Of a stretch of 43,846 nt of DNA, positions 16,180 to 24,903 are shown piece after piece. Origin of the DNA: an uncultured delta proteobacterium. Its GTDB lineage: Bacteria > Myxococcota_A > Polyangia > Polyangiales > Polyangiaceae. The notes beneath the pieces are model-generated. The model had not been told where the DNA came from. It was given only the letters and a program-made list of their open reading frames with translations, and did not search any database. Position numbers and translations under genes: made by a program. How positions within the stretch are numbered: the first letter of the stretch is position 1; every line of letters starts with the position of its first letter. The stretch is taken from positions 1 to 43,846 of the forward strand of contig CAIVJW010000096.1 in the NCBI GenBank assembly GCA_903906315.1, written 5' to 3'.

Positions 16180-17640
16180 ATGAGAATCCTCCTCGTATCG
16201 CCCGAGATCGCGCCGATCGTGAAGGTCGGCGGCATCGCCGACGGCATCGCCGGCCTTGCCAAGGCGCTCGCGCGCGCCGGCCACGACGTGACCGTGGCCA
16301 TCCCGCACCACCGCCCGCGGGACCGCGATCCGATCGCGACCGAGCCGGTCGCCGAGGTCGTGCTCTCCGACGCGCCCCCGGGCGGCGCGACGGCGACGGT
16401 AACCATCTCCTCCGCGCGGCTCGACCACGGCGTGCAGCTCCTGATCGTCGACGTCCCGGGCGTCGATCCCCTGCTCGACGCCTACGGCGGGGACCTCGAG
16501 GACGAGCGCGGCAACTCCCGCCGCTTCGGCCTCTTCGCGCGCGCGGTCGTCGAGCTCCTCGCGGTCTCCGCCCGGGCCGGCACCCCCTACCCGCTCGTCC
16601 ACGCGCACGAGTGGCCGACCGCGCTCGTGCCCTACCTCGTGAGGCTGCGTCGCGCCGAGATCGGCGCCCCGCGCACGATCTTCACGACCCACACGCTCGC
16701 GCACCAGGGCATCTTCCCCGCCTCGGCGATGGCCCACCTCGGCGTCGGCCCGGACCACTTCCACCCCGGCGCGCTCGAGTTCCACGGCCACGTCAACCTG
16801 CTCAAGGCGGGCCTCGTCGCCGCCGACGCGGTGACGACCGTCTCGCCGACGTACGCGCGCGAGATCCTCGAGCCCGATCTCGGCGAGCTGCTCGACGGCG
16901 TGCTGCGCGCGCTCCCCGGCGGGGTCGCCGGCATCCTCAACGGCATCGACACGGACCTCTGGGATCCGCGCACCGACGCCGCGATCGCCACCCCCTTCGA
17001 CGCCGACGACCTCTCGGGCAAGGCCGAGTGCAAGCGCGCGCTGCTCGCCGAGGTCGGCCTCGAGGCCTCGCCCGATCGGCCGCTCGTGCTCTCGCTGGGG
17101 CGCATCTTCCACCAGAAGGGCAGCGACCTGCTCCTCGAGGCGCTGCCGGCGCTGGTCGACGCGGGCGCCAACGTGCTCGTGGCCGGCGCCGGCGACCCCG
17201 CGATCGTCGCCGCGATCCTCGCCGCGGCCGCGCGCGCGGCGGGGCGGATCGCGTACGTGGGCTTCGCCCGCGAGCCGCTCGCGCACCGCGCGATCGCGGG
17301 GGCCGACGTGCTCGTCATGCCCTCGCGCTTCGAGGCGTGCGGCCTCGTCCAGCTCTACGCGCAGCGCTACGGCACCGTCCCCGTCGCGCGCCGCACCGGC
17401 GGCCTCGCCGACACCATCGCGGACGCGAGCGCCGACCTCGCGACCGGCACCGGCTTCCTCTACGACGACTCGACGGCCGCCGCCCTCGCCGCCGCCACGA
17501 GGCGAGCTTTCGCCGCGAGGCGCGGCCCCGCCTGGGACGCGATCCGCCGGCGCATCATGCGCCTCGACGTCGGCTGGGCCGCGCCCGCGCGCCGCTACGA
17601 GCGCCTCTACGCGCGCCTGCTCGCGTCACCTACCCGGTGA
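16180..17640 (+). CDS. glgA: Glycogen synthase (ADP-glucose type, GT5)
   Basis: A 486-residue glycosyltransferase that extends alpha-1,4-glucan chains from ADP-glucose. The N-terminal sugar-nucleotide motif is KVGGIADGIAGL (residues 15-26; KTGGL in most homologues). Other GT5 features are HAHEWPTALVPYL, FTTHTLAHQGIF, GGVAGILNGIDTDLWDP, LGRIFHQKGSDLL, and the C-terminal motif RFEACGLVQLYAQRYGTVPV with the two acceptor-site residues, followed by RRTGGLADTI. Length is normal. The branching enzyme (34.3 kb) and glucokinase (31.9 kb) are in the same window but not in one operon. Confidence 0.93.
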   Translation: MRILLVSPEIAPIVKVGGIADGIAGLAKALARAGHDVTVAIPHHRPRDRDPIATEPVAEVVLSDAPPGGATATVTISSARLDHGVQLLIVDVPGVDPLLDAYGGDLEDERGNSRRFGLFARAVVELLAVSARAGTPYPLVHAHEWPTALVPYLVRLRRAEIGAPRTIFTTHTLAHQGIFPASAMAHLGVGPDHFHPGALEFHGHVNLLKAGLVAADAVTTVSPTYAREILEPDLGELLDGVLRALPGGVAGILNGIDTDLWDPRTDAAIATPFDADDLSGKAECKRALLAEVGLEASPDRPLVLSLGRIFHQKGSDLLLEALPALVDAGANVLVAGAGDPAIVAAILAAAARAAGRIAYVGFAREPLAHRAIAGADVLVMPSRFEACGLVQLYAQRYGTVPVARRTGGLADTIADASADLATGTGFLYDDSTAAALAAATRRAFAARRGPAWDAIRRRIMRLDVGWAAPARRYERLYARLLASPTR

Positions 17641-17651
17641 CGCCGAGACGA

Positions 17652-17686
17652 CGCGGCCGCCGCTCCCGTGGGGAGCCGCGGCCGCG
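17652..17686. terminator. Strong bidirectional hairpin between glgA and the bcr operon
   Basis: Two 16-nt arms (CGCGGCCGCCGCTCCC and GGGAGCCGCGGCCGCG) pair with one mismatch around a 3-nt loop. The hairpin lies between convergent gene ends, so it probably ends both glgA transcription and the eight-gene benzoyl-CoA operon. Confidence 0.7.
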
Positions 17687-17710
17687 CCAGGGAGCCTCGA
17701 CGGCCCCACG

Positions 17711-18199
17711 TCACCGATCGTCGATGTCCCGCTCCAGCACGAGCCGGTGGCCGGGGTGGAACCCCTCGCGGCTGAAGAACCGCACGAGCTCCAGCGCGTC
17801 CCACGCGACCTCGGTGCGGATCTTCTCCACGCCGAACGCGCGCGCGTTCATGACGAACTGCCGCATGAGCGCCGCGCCGACGTGCCGCCCGCGGAAGTCC
17901 TTGTGGACCGCGAGCGAGTCGATCACCGCCGACGGCTCGGCGCGCCCGAACTCGCCGTAGTGCATCTCGGACATCAGAAAGCCCACCACGAGCCCGTCGA
18001 CCTCGGCCACGAGCGACATGTGCAAGCGGCTGTCGCGCAGGCTCGCCGCGACCTTGTCGCGGTAGTACTCCCGCCGCGCACGCCCCGACGCCGTCGCGTC
18101 GATGCGGACCACGGCCTCCAGATCGGCCTCGTTCAGGGCGCGGACCAGGACGTCGTCCGTCTCGAGCTCGCCCGCCTTCAGCTCACGTTCCTCGCTCAT
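17711..18199 (-). CDS. GNAT-family N-acetyltransferase, last gene of the bcr operon
   Basis: A 162-residue acetyltransferase. The acetyl-CoA-binding motif A is visible as VIDSLAVHKDFRGRHVGAALMRQF (consensus R/Q-x-x-G-x-G/A), with motif B near ALELVRFFSREGF. The substrate cannot be read from sequence. Its ATG overlaps the bcrD stop (ATGA at 18196-18199), so it is translated with the reductase. It may acetylate a pathway enzyme or an amino-aromatic compound; Rhodopseudomonas palustris carries a GNAT enzyme, BadL, in its benzoate cluster. A link to benzoyl-CoA metabolism rests on position only. Confidence 0.88.
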   Translation of the reverse strand: MSEERELKAGELETDDVLVRALNEADLEAVVRIDATASGRARREYYRDKVAASLRDSRLHMSLVAEVDGLVVGFLMSEMHYGEFGRAEPSAVIDSLAVHKDFRGRHVGAALMRQFVMNARAFGVEKIRTEVAWDALELVRFFSREGFHPGHRLVLERDIDDR

Positions 18200-19080
18200 G
18201 TCGTAACCTCGCTCGGATCGAGCGCCGGCAGGAGCCCGCGCGCCTGCAGTTTCCGGTGCCTCGCGGCGCCCCAAAGCGCCGCGCCCATCGCCCCCGCGAA
18301 GATCGCGTCCGGGTGCGTCACCACGCGCAGCCCGACCGCCCGCTTGTCCGAGGCGATCGCCTGCTCGACCGCCCGCGTGAGGCCCACGTCGGCGGAGAGC
18401 CCGCCCGTCAGGACGACCGTGCCGCCGATCTTCGCCGATCGCAGGAGCTTGGCGAGGCGATCGGCCATCGACTGGTGGATGCCCTTGAGGATGTTCGCCG
18501 TCGAGATGCCGCGCGACACCATGTTGATGACGTCGGTCTCGGCGAGCACGGCGCAGATGCCGCTCACCTTCTCCGGCGCCGTCGCGGTGAGCGAGAGCGG
18601 CCCGACCTCGTTCACGGTCACGCCGAGGTAGCGCGCGATGTTCTCGATGAACTGCCCGCTGCCCGAAGCGCACTGGCTGGTCATCGCGTAGCCGAGCACC
18701 TTGGCACGCCCGTCCATGCGGATCGCGCGCGCGTGCAGCGCCCCGATGTCGAGCGCGCCGGTCGCGCCGGGGCAGAGGTACGCGGCGCCGCGCGCGTGGG
18801 TCGTCATGCCGTAGAAGTGCCCGCGCCGAAACTCGACGACGTGCCCCTCGCCGGTCGACGCGACGTACTCGACGTCGCCCTTGCCGAGCTTCGCCTCCTC
18901 GAGCGCGAGCTCGAAGCAGTGCTCGGCCACCTGCCGCGGATCGCGGCGACGGATGCGCTCGACGACCTTCGAGAGCAGCGTGCCCTCGCCGGTCGGGTCG
19001 ACGCGGAACACGCAGACCTTGATCGAGCTCGTGCCGACGTCGACGCCGCCGGTGACGACGTCCTTGGTTTCAGCGTTCAC
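18196..19080 (-). CDS. bcrD: Benzoyl-CoA reductase (ATP-dependent, class I), subunit D
   Basis: A 294-residue subunit of the electron-activating half of benzoyl-CoA reductase. The ASKHA ATPase fold shows GVDVGTSSIKV at 12-22 and TGGLSADVGL. C137 (SQCASGSGQFIEN) and C176 (SGICAVLAETDVI) fit the two Cys each activator subunit gives to the bridging [4Fe-4S] cluster. Length fits BcrD/BadG (about 280-290), not the longer BcrA. With BcrA it couples ATP hydrolysis to lowering the electron potential. GTG start overlaps the bcrA stop by 4 nt. Related activators of 2-hydroxyacyl-CoA dehydratases were considered, but those are single homodimeric proteins, whereas here two different ones sit with B and C. 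Confidence 0.92.
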   Translation of the reverse strand: MNAETKDVVTGGVDVGTSSIKVCVFRVDPTGEGTLLSKVVERIRRRDPRQVAEHCFELALEEAKLGKGDVEYVASTGEGHVVEFRRGHFYGMTTHARGAAYLCPGATGALDIGALHARAIRMDGRAKVLGYAMTSQCASGSGQFIENIARYLGVTVNEVGPLSLTATAPEKVSGICAVLAETDVINMVSRGISTANILKGIHQSMADRLAKLLRSAKIGGTVVLTGGLSADVGLTRAVEQAIASDKRAVGLRVVTHPDAIFAGAMGAALWGAARHRKLQARGLLPALDPSEVTT

Positions 19081-20456
19081 GCCTGCGCCTCCTGGAAGGT
19101 GTCCGCGCCGGCGGCCTCGCCGGCGGCCGCGTCCGCGGTCTGCGCGTCCCGCAGCGCGAACAGCGCCGCGCCGAGCGCGCCCGTGAAGATCGAGCTCGGC
19201 GAGATGTTGAGCCGCCGCTCGCCGTAGTTCTCGGCGATGAGGTCTCGCAGCGCGCGGACGGCCGCCGGGTTGTTCGCGACGCCGCCGGTGAAGGTGAACT
19301 CGTCCATCACGCCGCCGGATCGCGCGAGGATCGACATGGCGCGCAGGATGATCGCCCGGTGCAGGCCCGCGAGGATGTCCTCGCGCTTCTCGCCGAGCGC
19401 GAGCCGGTCGCGGAGCTCCGCGCCCGCGAACACGGTGCACGTCGACGAGATGCGCACGCGCCGCGTCGACAGCTCGGCCAGCGGGCCGAGCTCGTGCAGC
19501 CCGAGGTTCATCTCGTCGGCGATGTAGCCGAGGTAGCGACCGCAGCCGGCCGCGCATCGGTCGTTCATCTGGAAGCCCGTCACGATGCCGTCGCCGTCGA
19601 CCTGAATGGCCTTCGTGTCCTGACCGCCGATGTCGAGCACGGTGCGCGTGCCGGGGAACATCGCGTGCGCGCCGAGCCCGTGGCAAAGGATCTCCGACCG
19701 GATCTGCGCCTTCGGGAACGGCAGCCGCGCGCGGCCGTAGCCGGTGCCGACGCTGCAGCGCGTGACCGGCGGGTGCGCGAGCAGGTCGTCGAGCGCCGCG
19801 AGCGCCTGCGCGCGGATCTCGACCCCCTGCTTGCCGTAGCGATCGAGCGTGCGATCGAGCGCCTCGCGCGCGTTGCCCTCGAACGTGAGGTCGTCGGGCT
19901 CGTTCTCGACCTTCAGGATGGCCTTGTCGAAGACGCCGACGATGTCCTCGTACGGCAGCTTCTTCGGCTCGGCCTTGCCCTCGGCCAGCTTCTGGAACTG
20001 GGCGCCGGCGATGTCGCGGAAGAACTCGCTCTTCTTCGCGTCGGCGCCCGCGAGCCCGGAGAACATGCGCTCGGCGAGCACCTGCATCTCGTCGAGGATC
20101 GCCGTCAGCGCGGCTCGGAGCGCCTCCGTCTCACCGGAGAGCCCGAGGCACGATCGGCGCAGCGTCGCGAGCTGCCGGAGGTGCTGCCGATGGCGGAACG
20201 ATCGTTCCAGCGACGGCCCGAGCACCTTCGCGTGCGCGGCGAGCACCGGATCGGCCTCGAGCGCGCTCCGCAGCCGGCTCATCTGCGCGTCGACGAACGC
20301 CTCGCTGCGCGCGATCTCGCAGGCGAGGTCGTAGTTCGACCGGCTGTTGGTGATGCCCCGGCCGAGGATCGTGCCGGCCGCGTCGATGACCACGGCCTTC
20401 GTGGTCGTCGATCCGAGGTCGATCCCGACGAAGCACTCGAATGCCTCGACGCTCAC
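19077..20456 (-). CDS. bcrA: Benzoyl-CoA reductase (ATP-dependent, class I), subunit A
   Basis: A 459-residue partner of BcrD. The phosphate-binding loop GIDLGSTTTKAVV begins at 11, and a helical insertion at about 60-230 is typical of BcrA/BadF and absent from the shorter D subunit. The ATPase core continues with LDIGGQDTKAIQVDGDG. The cluster ligands are C301 in CAAGCGRYLG and C340 in SSTCTVFAGAEL. TGGVANNPAAVRAL closes the nucleotide site. An Ala-rich tail of about 20 residues is slightly longer than in characterised proteins. The GTG start overlaps the bcrB stop (20453-20456). Confidence 0.94.
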   Translation of the reverse strand: MSVEAFECFVGIDLGSTTTKAVVIDAAGTILGRGITNSRSNYDLACEIARSEAFVDAQMSRLRSALEADPVLAAHAKVLGPSLERSFRHRQHLRQLATLRRSCLGLSGETEALRAALTAILDEMQVLAERMFSGLAGADAKKSEFFRDIAGAQFQKLAEGKAEPKKLPYEDIVGVFDKAILKVENEPDDLTFEGNAREALDRTLDRYGKQGVEIRAQALAALDDLLAHPPVTRCSVGTGYGRARLPFPKAQIRSEILCHGLGAHAMFPGTRTVLDIGGQDTKAIQVDGDGIVTGFQMNDRCAAGCGRYLGYIADEMNLGLHELGPLAELSTRRVRISSTCTVFAGAELRDRLALGEKREDILAGLHRAIILRAMSILARSGGVMDEFTFTGGVANNPAAVRALRDLIAENYGERRLNISPSSIFTGALGAALFALRDAQTADAAAGEAAGADTFQEAQA

Positions 20457-21796
20457 GGCGACACCTCGCTCGCCGCGCCCACGCCGCCGCGCCGACGCTG
20501 CTCGATCATCTGGAAGTAGCTCTCCAGCCGGTTTTTCACGTTGGCCGCCGAGAAGTAGCGCGGGTCGACGAGGTCGCTCTCGATGAAGCCGCCCGGCACG
20601 CCCGTGCGCTTCTCGATCTCGCGCAGCATCAGGAGCTGCCCCGCGCTGAACGAGTTGCAGCTCTTGACCGAGTGCACGATGAACCCGTCGGCCTGATAGT
20701 CCTTCACGTACTTGGCGATCATGCCGGTCCGCGAGGGCAGGTTCAGGTTCGTGTAGCAGCCGAGGCAGTAGTCCGACAGCGTCTCGAACGGCCGCGTCGG
20801 GTCGTGCCGGAAGCCGAAGTCGTAGAGGCCGCCGACCTTCGTGTACGTGCTCGCGACGCAGACCGCGCCCTCGACCGCGAACATCTCCCAGAACTCGCGG
20901 AAGCTCGTCCAGTTGGGCGGCCCCTCGACGACGATGCGGTAGCGCTGGTCGTTCAGCGGCCCGAGCGGCGTGATCGGCCCCTCCTTGCGCGCGATCCGCC
21001 CGGCGACCTCCTCGCGCAGCACCTTGTAGTAGTGCTCGCCCTCCTCCGTGCCGCGGAACGCCGTGAAGATCGGCCCGATGTAGAAGACGCCTCCGAAGTA
21101 GCCGTCGATCGGCGACGGGTGGTGCTTGCCCGACTCGAGCACCCAGACGAGGTCCTCCTCGGCGCGGGCGGATCGCTCGAGCAGCCCCTTCAGCTTGTCC
21201 TCGTCGAGCTTCTTGCCCGTGAGCTTCTCGAGCTTCGGCACGATCTCGGTGCGCAGCTGCTTCACCACGTAGTCGCGCATCTCGGCCGTGACGATGCCGT
21301 CGCCCTGGTAGGGCACGTGCAGCATGGCGACCTCGGCGTTCGGGAACTCCTGCTTGAGCAGCTCGAACCACTTCATGAAGGTGAAGCAGCCCGTGTACGA
21401 GAGCAGCAGCATGTCGGGCGGCGGCATCTTCTTGCCCGTCGGGCCGAGGCCCGTGCGCGCCATGCCGATGTCGCACTTCACGTACGAGCACACGTCCTCG
21501 GAGTGCCCGAGCTTCTCGGCCTCCGTGATGTACGCGCCCGACTTCTTGCGCATGCCCGCCTGCAGGGCGTTGATCTCGGGCAGGACGGGCAGCACGTCGA
21601 ACGCGAGCAGGAGCTCGGTCAGGTTGCCCGGAACGAAGGTGTAGACGACCTTCTGCCCGCGCTCGTGCGCCTCGGCGAGCTTGTCGAAGTGGCCCGAGAT
21701 GAGCTCCTTTTGCAGGAGCATCGAGGGCTCCTTCGGGACCTCGACCTCCGTCGCCGCGTCGGTCTTGGCCTCTGATCGGGATCGCTGCTCGCTCAT
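20453..21796 (-). CDS. bcrB: Benzoyl-CoA reductase (ATP-dependent, class I), subunit B
   Basis: A 447-residue subunit of the substrate-reducing half, homologous to 2-hydroxyacyl-CoA dehydratase subunits. Candidate iron-sulphur ligands include C103, C108, C137 (SYTGCFTFMKW), then DYCLGCYTNLN and SVKSCNSFSAGQ. Other family landmarks are FVPGNLTELLLAFDVLPVLPE near the start and GYFGGVFYIGPIFTAFRG. With BcrC it binds benzoyl-CoA and carries out the two-electron ring reduction to cyclohexa-1,5-diene-1-carbonyl-CoA. Length matches BcrB/BadE. ATG overlaps the bcrC stop. Confidence 0.93.
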   Translation of the reverse strand: MSEQRSRSEAKTDAATEVEVPKEPSMLLQKELISGHFDKLAEAHERGQKVVYTFVPGNLTELLLAFDVLPVLPEINALQAGMRKKSGAYITEAEKLGHSEDVCSYVKCDIGMARTGLGPTGKKMPPPDMLLLSYTGCFTFMKWFELLKQEFPNAEVAMLHVPYQGDGIVTAEMRDYVVKQLRTEIVPKLEKLTGKKLDEDKLKGLLERSARAEEDLVWVLESGKHHPSPIDGYFGGVFYIGPIFTAFRGTEEGEHYYKVLREEVAGRIARKEGPITPLGPLNDQRYRIVVEGPPNWTSFREFWEMFAVEGAVCVASTYTKVGGLYDFGFRHDPTRPFETLSDYCLGCYTNLNLPSRTGMIAKYVKDYQADGFIVHSVKSCNSFSAGQLLMLREIEKRTGVPGGFIESDLVDPRYFSAANVKNRLESYFQMIEQRRRGGVGAASEVSP

Positions 21797-22959
21797 TGGT
21801 CCTCGCTCCAGAGGCGGATCGAATCCGAGAAGGTGCCGGCTTGCTCGTGGATGGCCTGAAACTGCGCCGTGTTCTCCGAGTAGCGGAAGCTCGTGTGCTG
21901 CACGTTGGCGGCCTCGAGCGCCGTCTGCAGCATGGGCTGCTCGAGCAGCGCCGGGTCGCAGAAGCTCGGCGCGCAGAAGACGACGCCCTCCGCCTTGCGC
22001 TTCTTGCAGAGGTCGATGAGATACTCGCCCTTCTGCTCGCCGGCGACGTAGCGCGACGACGTGTGGCTCCCGTGCGCGATGTACGCCCGCGCGAGCGCCT
22101 CCCACGGGTCGCCCGTCTCGTCGACGTCGCCGCGGAGGAAGCGCGCGCCGAGGACGAGGTCGTCGTCGACGATGTAGCAGCCGGCGCGCTCGAGCGTCTT
22201 GAGCAGGCCGAGCGGCGGCTGCTCGCAGAACGATCCGACGAGCACCACGCGCGACTGGTCGAGCGGCGCGCGCCCCGAGACCCTCGCCGCCTCGAGGTAC
22301 TCGCGCACGATCGCGCTGTGCTCCTCGACCGGCAGCTGGTAGCCGGCGCGCACGACGACGTACGCCTCCGCGGTCGGCACGAGGTGCGGCGCGCGAGCCC
22401 GGAGATCGTAGAGCGCGCGCAGGAGCCTGCGGTTCTCGTTGTGCAGCGCGATCGCCTCGCGCAGCCGATCGTCGCTCGGCGTGACGCCCGACACGCCCGC
22501 GAGCCCGCGCCCGAGCTCGCGGAGGTCGTGCACGTAGAACTTCCCGCCGACCTCCCAGTCGTGGTTGTGCGGCACGTCGATGTACCGCACGTACTTGTTC
22601 GGGAAGAGCAGCTGCCACATCCCCGACAGGTTGCGGATGACGTCGCAGATCGCCGGGAAGAGCATGCCGTCGAGGGCGTCGAGCTTGCCGGAGAGGCCCA
22701 TCTCGATGACGCTGCGCGGGAGCTGGCAGATGTACGACTGGAAGTAGGCGTCGCCGCGGATGATCTCGATCTGATCCCCGCCGCCGAGCACGCCGACCGA
22801 GAGCATGCCGGCGGCCTCGACGACCTCGCGGGGCGCGTAGATCGGGAGGAAGCCGATGGCCTTCTTGCCGGACTCGGCGCGGTGGCGCAGGACGCACGAC
22901 AGGCCGACGTCGAGGACGATCTCCTCGCAGACGGCCGCGATTTCGGCGGCGCTCCTCAT
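21793..22959 (-). CDS. bcrC: Benzoyl-CoA reductase (ATP-dependent, class I), subunit C
   Basis: A 388-residue partner of BcrB in the substrate-reducing half. Seen: KKAIGFLPIYAPREVVEAAG near 32-51, C78 (YICQLPRSVIEMG), C105 (FPAICDVIRNLSGMW), VGSFCEQPPLGLL and FCAPSFCDPALLEQPML; these Cys are in the positions expected for cluster binding in this family. Length fits BcrC/BadD (about 385) rather than BcrB. It overlaps dch upstream and bcrB downstream, each by 4 nt, so the order is C-B-A-D as in characterised class I operons. Confidence 0.93.
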   Translation of the reverse strand: MRSAAEIAAVCEEIVLDVGLSCVLRHRAESGKKAIGFLPIYAPREVVEAAGMLSVGVLGGGDQIEIIRGDAYFQSYICQLPRSVIEMGLSGKLDALDGMLFPAICDVIRNLSGMWQLLFPNKYVRYIDVPHNHDWEVGGKFYVHDLRELGRGLAGVSGVTPSDDRLREAIALHNENRRLLRALYDLRARAPHLVPTAEAYVVVRAGYQLPVEEHSAIVREYLEAARVSGRAPLDQSRVVLVGSFCEQPPLGLLKTLERAGCYIVDDDLVLGARFLRGDVDETGDPWEALARAYIAHGSHTSSRYVAGEQKGEYLIDLCKKRKAEGVVFCAPSFCDPALLEQPMLQTALEAANVQHTSFRYSENTAQFQAIHEQAGTFSDSIRLWSEDQ

Positions 22960-23732
22960 CGGTCCACCCACACCGGCGCGCGCCGCGCGAGGAAGGCGGC
23001 GATGCCCTCCTTCGCGTCGGCCGTCGCCATCAGCTCGGAGAGGTACAGCTTCTCGAGGCGATCGAGCCGCGCGCCGAGCGCCTCGGCGAAGGCCGCGCGC
23101 GCGGCCCGCGTGGCGAAGCGCACCGCGGCTCCCGAGAGCTCGAGGTACTTGTCGGCCCAGGCGAAGACGCGCGCGTCGACGTCGGCCGCGGGCGCCACCT
23201 CGTCGACGAGACCGAGCGCGAGCGCCTCGGCGCCCGAGACGGACTCGCCGAGCGTGACGAGCCGATCGACGACCGGCTGCCGGCACCGGAGCGGCAAGAC
23301 GGCCGCGAGCACCGGCGGGAACACGCCGAGCTTCACCTCGGGACACCCGAGCGTCGCGTCGTCCGCCGCGACGACGTGGTGACCCATCACGGCGAGCTCG
23401 AGCCCACCGCCGAGACAGCTGCCGCGCACGGCGACGCCGAGCGGCAGGCCGACGTCGACGATCGTGCGCATGAGCCCGTGGAACGCCGGGAGCATGGCGT
23501 CGACCTCGCCCGGCGCGTGCTCGGGCACGCTCGCGCCGAAGCTGAACGCGCGGCCCTCGGCCGTGAGCGCGACCGCGCGGACGCGCCCGTCGGCGCCGAG
23601 ATCGCGGAAGGCGCGGTCCAGGGCGACGATGACGGCGCGAGAGAGCACGTTGCCCTTGCCCGCCTGCAGGTGGACGCGCGCGACCTTGCCCTCCGCGAGG
23701 CGCGAGATCGCGATCGGTGCGGCCTCGATCAC
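22956..23732 (-). CDS. dch: Cyclohexa-1,5-dienecarbonyl-CoA hydratase
   Basis: A 258-residue crotonase-fold enzyme, predicted to add water to the dienoyl-CoA made by the reductase and give 6-hydroxycyclohex-1-ene-1-carbonyl-CoA. The oxyanion-hole segments are SFGASVPEH (in place of the CAGAD pattern of ordinary enoyl-CoA hydratases) and GSCLGGGLELAVMGH, followed by GCPEVKLGVFPP. Length equals that of known Dch proteins. The specific call rests on this variant pattern together with its place between oah and bcrC, both overlapped by 4 nt. A generic enoyl-CoA hydratase is the alternative. Confidence 0.88.
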   Translation of the reverse strand: MIEAAPIAISRLAEGKVARVHLQAGKGNVLSRAVIVALDRAFRDLGADGRVRAVALTAEGRAFSFGASVPEHAPGEVDAMLPAFHGLMRTIVDVGLPLGVAVRGSCLGGGLELAVMGHHVVAADDATLGCPEVKLGVFPPVLAAVLPLRCRQPVVDRLVTLGESVSGAEALALGLVDEVAPAADVDARVFAWADKYLELSGAAVRFATRAARAAFAEALGARLDRLEKLYLSELMATADAKEGIAAFLARRAPVWVDR

Positions 23733-24841
23733 TTCGACGCCTCCGGCTCCACGCACGAGGCGTCGTCGACGCCGAGCTCGCGCAGGAACTCCTCGTTCCA
23801 CGTCTTGCCCGAGGCGAGCCCGCGGCGCAGCGCGTAGAAGTCGAGCTCGCGCTTGCCGCCCGGCTTGAAGTGGAACGCGCGGAAGCCGGCCTTCGCCTCC
23901 GTCATCATGTTGAGCGCGAGCCACGCGCGGCTGCCCTCGCGGTTCTTGTCCCAGTGCGCGAGCTTGTGCTTGCGCATGCTCTCGAGCGTGCGCGTGAGGC
24001 AATCGGGCATCGTGGCCGCAAGGCGCGTCACCATGCGCTCGACGGCGACGTCGAGCTGCGAGAGGTCGACCTTGCCCTTGGCGAGGAGCTTCTTGCCTTC
24101 GTCGAGCGGGCCGCCCGCGAGCGACTCGCCGTAGACCATCCTGCCGGTGTCGGGGTCGATCCAGCGCTTGGTCTCGACGAGCGGGTTCGGCACGAAGGCG
24201 TCGTCGACCTTGAGCGAGGGCACGACCTCCGTGATGAGGCCGAGGCGGAGCGCCTTGTGCGCGCTCCAGGGCTCACAGAGCGTGCAGCTCTCGATCGCGC
24301 GCTCGATGCCGACGAAGAGCGGCAGGAAGTCCGTCGCACCGCCATCGGGCGCCGATCCGTGCTTCGGCCCCGCCTGCCCGAAGCGCGCCAGGTCCTGCGC
24401 GATCGAGAAGTCGCAGGCCATGCCGATCTCCTGGCCGCCGCCGACGCGCAGGCCGTTCACGCGGCAGATCGTGGGCTTGTCGCAGTGGAGGATGGCCGTG
24501 ACCATGTCGTTGAAGAGCCGCATGTACGCGCGGTACCGGTCCGGGAAGCCCGAGTAGTACGTCGCGTACTCGCGCGTGTTGCCGCCCGCGCAGAAGGCGC
24601 GGTCGCCCTCGCCGGTGAACACGGCCGCGACGACCGACGGATCCTCGCTCGCGCGGCGGAACGCGAGGATGACCTCGCGCACGGCCTCGGTCGTGTAGGC
24701 GTTCATCTCGCCCGGGTTGCAGAGCCAGATCCACGCGGACCAGAGGCCCTCGACCGGGCGCCCCGACGGGTCGCGCAGCGGCCTCTTCTCGTATCGAATC
24801 GCCTTGAACTCGAGTCCAGGAACCAGCTCGTGCACGCCCAT
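23729..24841 (-). CDS. oah: 6-oxocyclohex-1-ene-1-carbonyl-CoA hydrolase (ring opening)
   Basis: A 370-residue crotonase-superfamily hydrolase predicted to hydrate and cleave the oxidised ring to 3-hydroxypimelyl-CoA, the ring-opening step. It is about 100 residues longer than usual crotonases, as Oah/BzdY proteins are. Landmarks are WSAWIWLCNPGEMNAYTTE, FCAGGNTREYATYYSGFP, GLRVGGGQEIGMACDFSIAQD and the long C-terminal helical part with RKHKLAHWDKNREGSRAWL. GAGAGG lies about 9 nt before the ATG. It is preceded by a 192-bp gap with tandem repeats and overlaps dch by 4 nt. Presence of oah separates this route from the BadKHI route of Rhodopseudomonas. Confidence 0.92.
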   Translation of the reverse strand: MGVHELVPGLEFKAIRYEKRPLRDPSGRPVEGLWSAWIWLCNPGEMNAYTTEAVREVILAFRRASEDPSVVAAVFTGEGDRAFCAGGNTREYATYYSGFPDRYRAYMRLFNDMVTAILHCDKPTICRVNGLRVGGGQEIGMACDFSIAQDLARFGQAGPKHGSAPDGGATDFLPLFVGIERAIESCTLCEPWSAHKALRLGLITEVVPSLKVDDAFVPNPLVETKRWIDPDTGRMVYGESLAGGPLDEGKKLLAKGKVDLSQLDVAVERMVTRLAATMPDCLTRTLESMRKHKLAHWDKNREGSRAWLALNMMTEAKAGFRAFHFKPGGKRELDFYALRRGLASGKTWNEEFLRELGVDDASCVEPEASK

Positions 24842-24903
24842 GAGTGAGACCTCTCGCTAGCGCCGACCGCGCGGCATGGAGGGCCGGAGTTGCCGGCCCG
24901 GGG

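Noticed and set aside
18196-22959. 2-hydroxyacyl-CoA dehydratase with activator instead of benzoyl-CoA reductase
   Set aside because: There are two different activator-type subunits (459 and 294 residues) rather than one small homodimeric activator, and dch, oah and had are linked.
22956-24841. Both crotonase-fold genes as ordinary fatty-acid enoyl-CoA hydratases
   Set aside because: Oah is about 100 residues too long for that and Dch has an altered oxyanion-hole motif. Operon context fits the ring-specific enzymes.
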